DNA from: Nostoc linckia FACHB-104
GTDB taxonomy: Bacteria > Cyanobacteriota > Cyanobacteriia > Cyanobacteriales > Nostocaceae
Reading direction: 5' to 3'
DNA: 36,894 bases
Assembly: GCF_014696615.1 (NCBI RefSeq)
Contig: NZ_JACJQJ010000081.1
Location: 1-36,894 of the forward strand
Position numbers and translations under genes: made by a program. Each line of letters starts with the position of its first letter. Positions within the stretch are counted from its first letter, which is position 1. This document shows positions 18,442-26,089 of this stretch, in pieces. Under the pieces are notes generated by a model, which worked only from the letters and a program-made list of their open reading frames with translations, was not told the DNA's origin and did no database searches.

Positions 18442-19353
18442 ATGCCTTACATTAATGTTCGTGGTACTGAGCATTACTACGAGTGGGTGAAAAAACCATC
18501 AGGTTCTTTGGCTAAGCCAGTGATGATTTTCATGCACGGCTGGGCTGGCTCGGCTAGGTATTGGCAAACTACTGCTAATGCTTTATCAGAGAAATTTGAT
18601 TGTTTACTTTACGATTTACGCGGCTTTGGGCGTTCTGGTGGCAAACCAACTATAGCTGAAGCAGGCGAATCTGTCGCTGAATCCCAATCTCCAGAAGCTG
18701 CAGCAGCAGCAATTAAAGAATTAACTTATGAATTAGAAGAATACGCTGATGACTTAGCAGCACTGCTAGATAAATTGCAGCTTCAGCGTGTCTATATCAA
18801 TGCTCACTCAATGGGCGCATCCATTGCAGTTTTGTTTTTTAACCGCTATCCCCAAAAAGTCGAACGGGGAATTTTGACTTGTAGCGGGATTTTTGAGTAC
18901 GACGAAAAAGCCTTTGCCGCTTTTCATAAATTCGGTGGTTACGTAGTTAAATTTCGCCCCAACTGGTTAGGGAAAATACCATTTGTTGACCAGATGTTTA
19001 TGGCGAGATTTCTGCATCGCCCTATACCAAAAGCCGAACGTCAGGCTTTTTTACAAGATTTTTTGGAAGCTGATTATGATGCTGCTCTAGGAACAATTTT
19101 TACTTCCGTGAGTAAAGCACAATCGGAAGTAATGCCGCAAGAATTTGCCCAGCTAATAGTACCAACACTTTTGGTAGCTGGGGAGTATGATCAGATTATC
19201 CCTGCTGAGATGGGGCGACAAGCAGCGGCCATGAATAACAAAGTTGAGTTTGCATTGATTCCTAATACAGCGCATTTTCCCATGTTAGAAGATGCTCCAA
19301 CTTACCTACAGCGAGTACGGGAGTTTTTGCAAATTCCTACAACAGTTGATTAA
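18442..19353 (+). CDS. Alpha/beta-fold hydrolase
   Basis: A 303-residue protein of the alpha/beta hydrolase superfamily. The oxyanion-hole motif MHGWAGSARYW begins at residue 31; the nucleophile is Ser123 in AHSMGAS, with Asp250 in GEYDQII and His278 in NTAHFPM completing the triad. A strand-helix LYDLRGFGRSGG is typical of the esterase/haloperoxidase-like branch. A 30-residue Ala/Glu-rich insert (about 70-100) follows this strand. The substrate is unknown. The frame opens upstream to 18391, but that extension reads through heptamer repeats and a hairpin, so the ATG at 18442 is chosen; it gives a family-like start (MPYINVRGTEHYYEW). It is on the same strand as clpX, 71 bp away. Confidence 0.88.
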   Translation: MPYINVRGTEHYYEWVKKPSGSLAKPVMIFMHGWAGSARYWQTTANALSEKFDCLLYDLRGFGRSGGKPTIAEAGESVAESQSPEAAAAAIKELTYELEEYADDLAALLDKLQLQRVYINAHSMGASIAVLFFNRYPQKVERGILTCSGIFEYDEKAFAAFHKFGGYVVKFRPNWLGKIPFVDQMFMARFLHRPIPKAERQAFLQDFLEADYDAALGTIFTSVSKAQSEVMPQEFAQLIVPTLLVAGEYDQIIPAEMGRQAAAMNNKVEFALIPNTAHFPMLEDAPTYLQRVREFLQIPTTVD

Positions 19354-19394
19354 GGTAATTGCTGAGTCAAAAAAACAAGCGATCATCTGTATGC

Positions 19395-19424
19395 CTCTGT
19401 GTGGGAAAAAACACAAACACAGAG
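19395..19424. terminator. Hairpin between convergent hydrolase and GntR genes
   Basis: CTCTGTGT at 19395-19402 pairs with ACACAGAG at 19417-19424 around an A-rich loop. It lies between two converging stop codons and could end both transcripts. The CTCTGTGTTTG-type motif is also a common dispersed intergenic repeat. Confidence 0.45.
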
Positions 19425-19439
19425 ACACAAAGTTAGGAA

Positions 19440-20423
19440 TTAACCCAAACCTAATTCTCGTTTCAATAAATTGATGGAATTAGTACCAATATAATTATCA
19501 ACCTTAATCAACTTGGGCGGACGAATAATGTCTTCCGCCGCAGCTTGTACGGCAGCTTGCACTGCTGCATAACTTGCTTGATCGCTAATAATTACCTCAG
19601 CTCGCTTGACGATCGCCTGAAGTTTGTACGCGTCTTTTGGTTGGGTTGTCATTACCAATAGTTCATCTCCCCGGAGTCCGTGAAGAATCACTTCGGCGGC
19701 GCGCGCAATTCCAGAACTTAAGCTAACTATGCCCACACAATTTTCTTTGGGCAGGGTTTTTAAAAGATTGAGTTCTTTGGAATAGTCATAGATATCCAGA
19801 GGAATCACCCGTACAGCTTTCGGGGAAGCGATGTCTTCTACCTCGCCAATAAAATACCGACTAGTCACGACTGTGGCAGAGGAAGTTTTATCTAGTACAG
19901 ATGTTAATTCTTCCATGGGTATCAACTGGATCGGTATTTGCAGCGCTTTTTCTAATTCATAGACCATCAACTCCCCTGCACCAATATCATAAGTGGGAAC
20001 TGCTACTAACACCTGGGCACTGCAACGCAAGCGCCAATCAATTTCCGCTAAAAATAGCTCTCGTGCTTGCGAGAGTGTACATCCTTGGGAAAGAAGCTCA
20101 TCAAGTGCTTGCTGGACAACTTTGTCTGCTTCGGGATGTTGCTTGAGAATGGGCGATTGCATTCTGCTACCACCCTCATGGCCTTGGGCACGGACATAAA
20201 TCCCCGAGCCTGCGAGACTTTCGACAAATCCGTCTTCTTCTAACTGACGATAAACCTTGCTAATTGTATTACGGTGTAACCCCGTCTGCATTGCCAATGC
20301 CCTTGTACTCGGCAATTTGTACCCAGGTGGATATTGCCGGGAAGCGATCGCAAACCGGATTTGATTAAACAGCTGGGTTGAGGCGGGAATTTCACTGTCT
20401 GGCTGAATGCGGAATTGAATCAT
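19440..20423 (-). CDS. GntR-family transcriptional regulator
   Basis: A 327-residue DNA-binding regulator. Residues 1-78 are a GntR winged helix: the sequence LPSTRALAMQTGLHRNTISK is the recognition helix-turn-helix, and VYRQLEEDGFVESLAGSGIYV the wing. The rest (80-327) is not an aminotransferase (MocR) domain nor a short FCD/UTRA domain that I can recognise. It has alternating strand-helix segments (ATVVTSRYFIGEVEDIA, VGIVSLSSGIARAAEVIL, VIISDQASYAAVQAAVQAAA) like a periplasmic-binding-like ligand fold, so a small-molecule effector is likely. The open frame reaches TTG 20429, but AGGAGG at 20431-20436 (minus strand) is seven bases before the ATG at 20423, which decides this start. It is divergent from the dienelactone hydrolase gene, a possible target. 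Confidence 0.87.
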   Translation of the reverse strand: MIQFRIQPDSEIPASTQLFNQIRFAIASRQYPPGYKLPSTRALAMQTGLHRNTISKVYRQLEEDGFVESLAGSGIYVRAQGHEGGSRMQSPILKQHPEADKVVQQALDELLSQGCTLSQARELFLAEIDWRLRCSAQVLVAVPTYDIGAGELMVYELEKALQIPIQLIPMEELTSVLDKTSSATVVTSRYFIGEVEDIASPKAVRVIPLDIYDYSKELNLLKTLPKENCVGIVSLSSGIARAAEVILHGLRGDELLVMTTQPKDAYKLQAIVKRAEVIISDQASYAAVQAAVQAAAEDIIRPPKLIKVDNYIGTNSINLLKRELGLG

Positions 20424-20622
20424 CACCAAACCTCCTAGGTGCTAGTAGCGATATAGAACCAGCTGCATTTGCTACCTATTAAATAATTTATTTATACATG
20501 AAATTTTTCTGAAAGTAATTTCTAATCTGTTCACTGTTGTTAATTGATAATTTGATGGTAGAAAGCTTTGAGATACTGGCATAGTTATATCAAATAATTA
20601 CGCAACCCTGGTAAAAACTATT

Positions 20623-21363
20623 ATGACAGAGCGAGCAATCGACACCGCAACGGTTCAAATTTCGCAAGATAATTTTTCAATAGTAGCTTACTTGGCCCAA
20701 CCACAAGAATCAGGCTCTTACCCAGCAGTTGTGGTGTTGCAAGAGATTTTTGGTATCAATGTCCACATTCGGGATGTTACAGAACGGATTGCCAAGCTAG
20801 GTTATGTTGCGATCGCACCTGCATTGTTCCAACGCCAAGCGCCAGGATTTGAAACAGGCTACACCCCCGAAGATATTGAAATTGGTCGCGGCTATGCGAT
20901 GCAAACTAAAGCCTCTGAATTATTGAGCGATATTCAAGCCACAATTGATTACCTAAAAACCCTTCCCAATGCCAAAAAGGATAGCTTCGGCTGTATAGGC
21001 TTCTGCTTTGGTGGTCACGTAGCCTATCTAGCTGCCACTCTCCCAGATATTAAAGCTACAGCTTCCTTTTATGGTGCAGGGATTACAACCCGCACACCCG
21101 GCGGTGGAGAACCTACAGTTACCCGTACCAGTGAAATTAAAGGCATAATTTACACCTTATTTGGCATGGAAGATGCCAGCATTCCCGCCGAACAGGTAGA
21201 TGAGATTGAAACAACGTTAGAAAAGTACAACATTCCGCACCGCGTGTTTCGCTACGATGGAGCTGACCACGGATTTTTCTGCGACCGTCGCGCCAGCTAT
21301 AATCCTAAAGTTGCAGCCGATGCTTGGGAGCAGGTGAAACAACTCTTTGGTCAACTGACCTAA
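20623..21363 (+). CDS. Dienelactone hydrolase family protein
   Basis: A 246-residue alpha/beta hydrolase of the dienelactone hydrolase type, cytosolic (no signal peptide). The nucleophile is Cys128 in GCIGFCFGGHVA, with Asp184 in FGMEDASIP and His216 in YDGADHGFFCD completing the Cys-Asp-His triad. Glu41 in VLQEIFGIN is the residue that activates the cysteine in this family. Such enzymes open unsaturated lactones in aromatic degradation; in cyanobacteria the true substrate is not known and there is no degradation cluster here. It is followed by a hairpin at 21370-21384 and probably transcribed alone, from the 200-bp region shared with the divergent GntR gene. Confidence 0.92.
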   Translation: MTERAIDTATVQISQDNFSIVAYLAQPQESGSYPAVVVLQEIFGINVHIRDVTERIAKLGYVAIAPALFQRQAPGFETGYTPEDIEIGRGYAMQTKASELLSDIQATIDYLKTLPNAKKDSFGCIGFCFGGHVAYLAATLPDIKATASFYGAGITTRTPGGGEPTVTRTSEIKGIIYTLFGMEDASIPAEQVDEIETTLEKYNIPHRVFRYDGADHGFFCDRRASYNPKVAADAWEQVKQLFGQLT

Positions 21364-21369
21364 AAATCT

Positions 21370-21390
21370 ATGCAGCCGCTGCATACTTTT
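21370..21390 (+). terminator. Rho-independent terminator-like hairpin
   Basis: ATGCAG and CTGCAT arms around CCG (21370-21384) are followed by ACTTTTT (21385-21391), six bases after the dienelactone hydrolase stop. The stem is short but perfect, with a T-run in the right place. Confidence 0.6.
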
Positions 21391-21417
21391 TCGTCGAGGT
21401 GTCTTTAGTCATTTGTT

Positions 21418-21453
21418 ATTTGTCATTTGTAATACCAAGGACAAATGACAAAT
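21418..21453. repeat. Inverted heptamer repeats forming a perfect 13-bp stem
   Basis: ATTTGTCATTTGT at 21418-21430 is the exact reverse complement of ACAAATGACAAAT at 21441-21453, with a 10-nt loop. Each arm is two units of the heptanucleotide family also seen at 2942-2976, here in opposite orientation. It lies upstream of the S1-domain gene and may be in its leader or act as a second terminator. Confidence 0.75.
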
Positions 21454-21547
21454 GCTAATCTTAACGAGAAAAAGGGGATAGAAGACAAGAAATCTTCTGA
21501 AAACTCCAGTAGCATCAGCGCAAATAACAATATTATCTTCAAAAGTC

Positions 21548-22450
21548 ATGAATTCCGAAGCGAAACGTTCTCAAACAGCCAATTCGTCATTTACAATGGA
21601 CGATTTTGCCAAAGCACTAGAAAAACACGACTACCAGTTTCAAAAGGGACAGATAGTACACGGCAAAGTATTCCAGCTTGACCATGATGGGGCTTATGTT
21701 GATATAGGTGGCAAATCGTCAGCGTTTATTCCCCGTGATGAGGCTTCTTTGAGAGCAGTTACCGATTTGTCGGAAGTGCTACCGATGCAAGAGGATCTGG
21801 AGTTTTTGATTATCCGCGAGCAGGATGCAGAAGGTCAAGTCACACTTTCTCGAAAGCAGCTAGAAATTCAGCACATCTGGGAACGACTAGCGCAAATGCA
21901 AGACAATTCCCAGACTGTACCAGTGCGGGTGACAGGGGTGAATAAAGGTGGTGTTACCGTCGAGATTCAATCTTTACGAGGTTTCATCCCGCGATCGCAC
22001 TTGATTGAGCGTGATAATTTAGAAGCACTTAAAGGTCAAACTCTCACAGCTGGTTTTTTAGAAGTAGACCGTAATAACAAAAAGCTAATTCTTTCCCAAC
22101 GTTTAGCGACTCGTTCTAGCAACTTTAGCTTGTTAGAAATAGGTCAATTAGTAGAAGGTAAAGTTACTGGTATTAAACCTTTTGGTGTCTTTATAGATTT
22201 AGCTGGTGTCAGTGCTTTACTGCATATCAAGCAAGTTAGCCAAAAATTTATTGAGTCTCTCGATAAAGTATTTCAAATTGGTCAGCCAATCAAAGCTGTG
22301 ATTATTGACTTAGATGAAGGTAAAGGCCGGGTTGCACTGTCTACGAGAGTTTTAGAAAATTTCCCCGGTGAAGTTTTAGAAAATATGGATGAAGTGATGG
22401 CTTCGGCGGAAGCGCGTGCTAATCGCGCTAATCAAAAATCTGCTGAATAG
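21548..22450 (+). CDS. S1-domain RNA-binding protein, ribosomal protein S1 homologue (Rps1b-like)
   Basis: A 300-residue protein with three S1 (OB-fold) RNA-binding repeats at about 34-104, 120-186 and 197-270. The repeats start with GQIVHGKVFQLDHDGAYVDI, VPVRVTGVNKGGVTVEI and GQLVEGKVTGIKPFGVFIDL. The third, with its KPFGVFIDL and LLHIKQVS, is the best conserved. Cyanobacteria carry two S1-type proteins; this short version with a non-conserved N terminus fits the Rps1b type rather than the canonical S1. The role is probably mRNA binding on the 30S subunit. The overlapping frame 21445-21681 is rejected as non-coding. A strong terminator follows at 22488-22534. The C-terminal tail (MASAEARANRANQKSAE) is Ala/Arg/Asn-rich. 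Confidence 0.9.
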   Translation: MNSEAKRSQTANSSFTMDDFAKALEKHDYQFQKGQIVHGKVFQLDHDGAYVDIGGKSSAFIPRDEASLRAVTDLSEVLPMQEDLEFLIIREQDAEGQVTLSRKQLEIQHIWERLAQMQDNSQTVPVRVTGVNKGGVTVEIQSLRGFIPRSHLIERDNLEALKGQTLTAGFLEVDRNNKKLILSQRLATRSSNFSLLEIGQLVEGKVTGIKPFGVFIDLAGVSALLHIKQVSQKFIESLDKVFQIGQPIKAVIIDLDEGKGRVALSTRVLENFPGEVLENMDEVMASAEARANRANQKSAE

Positions 22451-22487
22451 CAGCTTTGATTAATTACACAATTGATTTTCACTTATG

Positions 22488-22534
22488 AGACGCTTTCTTT
22501 GCTCATCTCGTTTGCGCCAAGAAAGCGTCTTTGT
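22488..22534 (+). terminator. Strong terminator after the S1-domain gene
   Basis: AGACGCTTTCTT at 22488-22499 pairs perfectly over 12 bp with AAGAAAGCGTCT at 22519-22530, followed by TTGT. It lies 38 bp after the stop of the S1-domain gene and marks the border between housekeeping genes and the accessory island to the right. Confidence 0.75.
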
Positions 22535-22646
22535 ATTAGATAAGGCTGTACTCAAATAAACCTGCATATTATTTTGTTAATGTGAATTCTACTATTTTTT
22601 AATTGCATTAATATTTTGTTCATTAATTTCGTCTCTGCAAAATTTG

Positions 22647-22936
22647 TTAGGCAATTTCTAGCTCAATTGTTCTAGATATATCCGCAATTTCTCGGGAAAT
22701 CATCTTATATTCCTCAGAAATTTGCTCTTGGCTCTTGTTAGCTAGAAAAAAAGTTTTGCAGAAGCAGTACTAACCAGTTCTACCAAACGGGATTCAGGAT
22801 TAATCTGGTTTATAGAAACCCACCTCTCAATTGCCTTTCTTGAAAGTCCTAGTAACTCTTCCTTCTCCCATTGCTTACGATTGACTATCTGAAGAATCTG
22901 CCTTTGAGCTGCAATGCGATTATTGAACTCGTTCAT
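22647..22936 (-). pseudogene. Small helical protein, apparently frameshifted at an A7/T7 run
   Basis: As read, the frame starts at ATG 22936 and stops at 22742 after 64 codons (ends STASAKLFF). The stop comes directly after a run of seven T (A on the plus strand, 22746-22752). If that run had one more base, the frame would continue for 32 further codons (LANKSQEQISEEYKMISREI, then ADISRTIELEIA) and end at 22647, giving a smooth 96-residue, charged, alpha-helical protein. I infer an ancestral 96-residue gene broken by a homopolymer slip; a sequencing error or transcriptional slippage would give the same picture. No family is recognised. Its start overlaps the end of the nucleotidyltransferase gene by 17 bp, so the two were translationally coupled. 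Confidence 0.55.
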
Positions 22937-23558
22937 ATTCTCTAGCCTTTTTTACTAAGTTATACATCCACTCATGTACTTCATCCAGTCTTCTTATAGT
23001 AGTACCTACTTCATCCTCTGTTATGTTTTGCCCATAGCCTCTTGTGCATAATATTCTGGCTCTTTCTAATATAGAGTATGAATCTAATGCAAGCGGAATA
23101 CTATTAGCTCCCAAACGCATTGCAGAGTTCCTAGAAAACTCAGGTTGCTCCATAACGCCTAGAGAGAAGCAAGTAGCGAGATTCCTAATACTTAAAAACA
23201 CAGTAGACAAATCAAATACTCTACTATTGTTACCTGCAATTATTGAAGCATGAGCTTCACGAAATAGCGAAAAGAATTTTTCACAGTCTTGAACACAATT
23301 TTTATACTTTTGTGGGTTTTGTAATAATTTCAAATAGTCAAGTTGATCTGATGAAAAAATAAGTCGTGACTCAAGTGATAGATGCCATGCAAAAGGATTA
23401 CCTTCTTGCCAAATTTCTTGAATTCTTTTGTAAGAATAGATCGAGAAGGTATCTGGGTCGATACGGGAATCATAACCTTCTACAATCGCTAGAAGATCAA
23501 TGTCTGAGCCTAGAGATATATCTCCACGACATATAGAACCGAATGCGTAAATATGCAT
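22920..23558 (-). CDS. Nucleotidyltransferase-fold protein (GSx10DxD)
   Basis: A 212-residue protein with the polymerase-beta-type nucleotidyltransferase signature at its very start: G7-S8, then R11-G12, then D19-I-D21 in GSICRGDISLGSDIDLLAIV. This matches the minimal/kanamycin-type nucleotidyltransferase pattern. The third carboxylate cannot be placed with confidence. The C-terminal two thirds are mostly helical, ending in HEWMYNLVKKAREYERVQ, and might be a HEPN-like bundle, though I see no clear RxxxxH motif. The N terminus is unusually short: only six residues precede the GS motif, so the first helix of the fold is missing or supplied otherwise. It starts two bases after the stop of the pentapeptide-gene remnant and overlaps the next gene by 17 bp, so it belongs to that broken operon. 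Function unknown. Confidence 0.7.
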   Translation of the reverse strand: MHIYAFGSICRGDISLGSDIDLLAIVEGYDSRIDPDTFSIYSYKRIQEIWQEGNPFAWHLSLESRLIFSSDQLDYLKLLQNPQKYKNCVQDCEKFFSLFREAHASIIAGNNSRVFDLSTVFLSIRNLATCFSLGVMEQPEFSRNSAMRLGANSIPLALDSYSILERARILCTRGYGQNITEDEVGTTIRRLDEVHEWMYNLVKKAREYERVQ

Positions 23559-23560
23559 AT

Positions 23561-23722
23561 CTAGCGACGATTAAAGCGTTTAATGATAATTGACATGAAA
23601 AAGCCAAAGGCAACTAACCTAATAAATAAGATAAAAGTGAGATATGGAATCGGATAATTTGATGGAGAAAGCGTTCCTAGAAAAATTTGAGGTGCATTAA
23701 CAAATGATTCTATAGGAATCAT
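23561..23722 (-). pseudogene. 3' fragment of the pentapeptide-repeat membrane protein gene
   Basis: This short frame reads MIPIESFVNAPQIFLGTLSP, then a proline/tyrosine linker, then a hydrophobic segment (LTFILFIRLVAFGFFMSIII) and the basic end KRFNRR. It ends two bases before the nucleotidyltransferase start. It lacks its own N terminus: the frame runs out of the left end of the IS630 element (from 23785). Its character, a pore-like loop followed by a membrane helix and RFNRR, is what I would expect as the missing end of the truncated gene at 24846-25508. I therefore treat the two as one gene split by the insertion. Confidence 0.7.
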
Positions 23723-23723
23723 A

Positions 23724-24837
23724 TTTGATTTCTGAAAAAGACTGCGAGATAATACGGGTAGTGATATCTGTCTAATAACGAACAATGATGAACCAGCATC
23801 TAGAAGTGGCGATTGCAGAATTACAGGAATTTATCGATAGTCGCCCTGATGCCCGTGAACTAAGAAAAGCTTTAGCCGTAAAACTGGTTTATCAAGGTTA
23901 CAAGTATGAAGAAATTCAAACAATTTTAGATGTCTCAGTTGGTTCAATAACAAGCTGGAAACAAGCTTACCAAGAACATGGAATTGCGGGACTGCGCTTA
24001 AATCATAAAGGGAGAAAAGGTTATCTGAGTGATAAACAAAGAGAAGAAGTATTAAGTTGGTTGCAAACAAAAGAGATTTGGGAGCTTGGTGAACTTGAGT
24101 ATAAATTAGCCTTTGAATATGATGTAATCTACGAATCAAAACGAAGCTATTATGATTTATTTGAGGCAGCAGGAATTAGTTGGAAAAAGACTACTGGCTT
24201 GAATCCAAAGGCTGATAAGGAGGTGGTGGCTGCAAAAAAAAAACAAATTGAAACATTCCTGGCAAGTAACAGAGAGGAGATAGAAGCCAGAAGGCTGAGA
24301 GTATTATTAATAGATGAGTGTCATTTATTATGGGGAGACGTAAATGGTTACGTTTGGGGAAGAACTGACCAAGAAATAGCAATTAAAGTCGTTAACGAAC
24401 GAGATAAACAGACATATTATGGTGCGGTTGATTACCTCGACGGAAACTTATTCCTTAAAGCATACAATGCTGGTAATTCTAATAATACAATTGATTATTT
24501 ACGTTATCTATTAGAACAATTTCCCAACCAGCGATTACTTCTTCTTTGGGATGGTGCTTCTTATCATCGTTCACATCTAGTTCAGAACTTTTTAGGCGAG
24601 GTAAATCAAGGTTTACCTCAAGAGCAGTGGAAAATTCATTGCATCCGCTTTGCTCCCAATTGCCCATCACAAAATCCTATTGAAGATATTTGGTTACAAG
24701 CAAAAACTTGGGTTCGCCGTTTTTGTGCTTTAATTCCAACATTTTCTCATTTAAAGTGGATGTTTGAGTGGTTCATTAGAAACACTACCTTTGATTTTCT
24801 GTCTCTCCAGATGTACGGAGTTTTTTCAGAAATCAAA
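23724..24837 (+). mobile_element. Complete IS630-family insertion sequence with TA target duplication
   Basis: The element spans 1114 bp. Left end TTTGATTTCTGAAAAA begins at 23724; the right end is its reverse complement, TTTTTCAGAAATCAAA, ending at 24837. The TA at 23722-23723 and at 24838-24839 is the duplicated dinucleotide target expected of IS630/Tc1-mariner elements. One open transposase gene fills the inside. The ends match perfectly over the outer 16 bp, so the insertion looks recent. It lies inside a minus-strand gene (pieces at 23561-23722 and 24846-25508). Confidence 0.9.
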
Positions 24838-24843
24838 TACTAG
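23785..24843 (+). CDS. IS630-family transposase
   Basis: A 352-residue DDE transposase. The N-terminal helix-turn-helix (about 24-65: RELRKALAVKLVYQGYKYEE to DVSVGSITSWKQAY) binds the terminal repeats. The catalytic triad reads D177 in LLIDECHLLWGD, D256 in LLLLWDGASYH and E300 in QNPIEDIW, the spacing usual for IS630. The gene is intact in one frame, although a run of ten A at 24234-24243 (AAKKK codons) is a potential slippage site; related elements often use two frames. The stop codon lies just beyond the right terminal repeat, so the last two codons and the stop come from the target DNA. Probably still active. Confidence 0.93.
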   Translation: MMNQHLEVAIAELQEFIDSRPDARELRKALAVKLVYQGYKYEEIQTILDVSVGSITSWKQAYQEHGIAGLRLNHKGRKGYLSDKQREEVLSWLQTKEIWELGELEYKLAFEYDVIYESKRSYYDLFEAAGISWKKTTGLNPKADKEVVAAKKKQIETFLASNREEIEARRLRVLLIDECHLLWGDVNGYVWGRTDQEIAIKVVNERDKQTYYGAVDYLDGNLFLKAYNAGNSNNTIDYLRYLLEQFPNQRLLLLWDGASYHRSHLVQNFLGEVNQGLPQEQWKIHCIRFAPNCPSQNPIEDIWLQAKTWVRRFCALIPTFSHLKWMFEWFIRNTTFDFLSLQMYGVFSEIKY

Positions 24844-24845
24844 TC

Positions 24846-25508
24846 CTATATATAGCTATTAATACCCTGAGGCTCTCTAAATTCCAAAACATCAATTAAA
24901 GTCATGAGCACAAATATAATCAGGGCTGCTCGGAAAAGTTTCCAAGGACTTTCACCATTACCCCATATAAAGTCAAGCAATTTAAATTGAATCCATTGCA
25001 TAAATGCTTTAAACCGATTCCACCCTTTATATTTGTTTCTGTAATAAGCTGAATTAGCATTCCATGATTTATATAAATGTTCTTCAGTAGCTTGGAGTTC
25101 TACACTCATTGCTTTATTCGCAGACTCTGCATCTCCAATAGATTGGTAATTCATGCGGAGTGAACGTGCAAACCTCATCTTAAGATTTTCTTCTTCTGGG
25201 CACTCTTGCTCCAAAACATAGTTGTCAATCTGTGTTTTCTCAAAAGTGGCATATCTAAATTCACAGTTAGAAAACTTTGCTTCGTATAAATTAGTTCCAA
25301 TAAAACGACATCCAGTGAAGTCGCATGAATCAAATTTGCACTTCCTAAGATAACAGGTGTCAAAAATGGAATACTTAAAATCAACTTTAGTAAACTGCTT
25401 GTCCAATGCAACTAGACGAATGAACAGTTGGTTTACAAACTTTTCATCAGAAACGTCAGTATCAAACTTTTTATCTACTTGGTGAACTCTTTTGCTATCA
25501 GACAGCAT
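24846..25508 (-). pseudogene. Pentapeptide-repeat membrane protein, 5' part of a split gene
   Basis: These 220 residues have a pentapeptide-repeat solenoid at about 40-90 (FKYSIFDTCYLRKCKFDSCD and FTGCRFIGTNLYEAKFSNCE, with F/L every fifth position). A helical linker (about 108-160), an amphipathic stretch with FIWGNGESPW, and a first membrane helix (191-207, LFRAALIIFVLMTLIDV) follow. The frame then stops at TAG 24846-24848, seven bases before the IS630 right flank ends. Joining the flanks across the IS and adding one TA unit to the TATATATA run at 24847-24854 would continue the frame into the fragment at 23561-23722, giving a protein of about 275 residues with a second membrane helix and RFNRR end, like other cyanobacterial pentapeptide proteins with a channel-like C terminus. 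So both an insertion and a 2-bp slip seem to have hit it. Confidence 0.72.
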
Positions 25509-25600
25509 TGGGTTTCTCTGACACAGGAAATATTGTTATAAAGCAGCGCTAGCTCCTTTGGATTACCCTAAGGAGTTAATATGCAAACACTCTCAACATT

Positions 25601-26089
25601 TTAGCTAATCAACAGTAATTTTTCCTGATTATAGCTATTTCGGAGTTCTTTTAACTTTTCGGAATTAAAAGCAAATTGAATCAACTCAATTAGTTCTACC
25701 CAACTATTTAACATAGCTTCTGAGTGGGCTTGGCAGAATTCATCAACGAAAAATTTTACCCACCACTGGGGTGCTTGTTTGTGGCGATGTGGTTCATGTT
25801 GCTTACGCCAGCGTCTACGCCATTTGATAAAGTCGCTTTGGGTAGGTGGTTTTACACCCAAAATTGGCGGAAAATCAGCGTAACTAACAAATTTACTCAA
25901 GCCTTTACCGTGGACGTAAACCATGTAGCGCCAGCATTCCACAGTATATATATCTTCAATACTAATTTGGAATATTAAGCAAATTGCTTCTTCTGTAACA
26001 AATCGCGCCAACGGGTGAACAATTGCTGATTTGTGAACAATTTTTGATTCACGGATGACAAGCACTTTCGGCTTGAGTGATGATAGCAT
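25601..26089 (-). CDS. Hypothetical protein (basic, Trp-rich)
   Basis: A 162-residue protein I do not recognise. The first third repeats the short pattern IVHKSAIVHP. A central strand-rich section (IYTVECWRYMVYVHGKGLSKFVSY) is followed by a very basic, Trp-rich stretch (FIKWRRRWRKQHEPHRHKQAPQWW), which could bind nucleic acid or be the linker of an uncharacterised domain. The C terminus is helical and acidic/amphipathic (WVELIELIQFAFNSEKLKEL). No membrane segment. The ATG at 26089 abuts an array of 19-bp tandem repeats with no ribosome-binding site, so either the leader is unusual or a later start is used. It stands alone on the minus strand, next to the split pentapeptide gene. Confidence 0.6.
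   Translation of the reverse strand: MLSSLKPKVLVIRESKIVHKSAIVHPLARFVTEEAICLIFQISIEDIYTVECWRYMVYVHGKGLSKFVSYADFPPILGVKPPTQSDFIKWRRRWRKQHEPHRHKQAPQWWVKFFVDEFCQAHSEAMLNSWVELIELIQFAFNSEKLKELRNSYNQEKLLLIS

Noticed and set aside
21445-21681. 78-codon plus-strand frame upstream of and overlapping the S1-domain gene
   Set aside because: It begins within the inverted heptamer repeat and overlaps the well-supported S1-domain gene in another frame; its translation is Ser/Asn-rich without domain character.
25175-25411. 78-codon minus-strand frame inside the pentapeptide gene
   Set aside because: Shadow frame of the pentapeptide coding sequence, with no family features of its own.
22647-25508. Broken operon as a CBASS or MNT-HEPN module
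   Set aside because: The nucleotidyltransferase is too short for a typical CD-NTase, no Cap accessory gene is seen, and no clear HEPN RxxxxH motif was found, so I do not assign either name.
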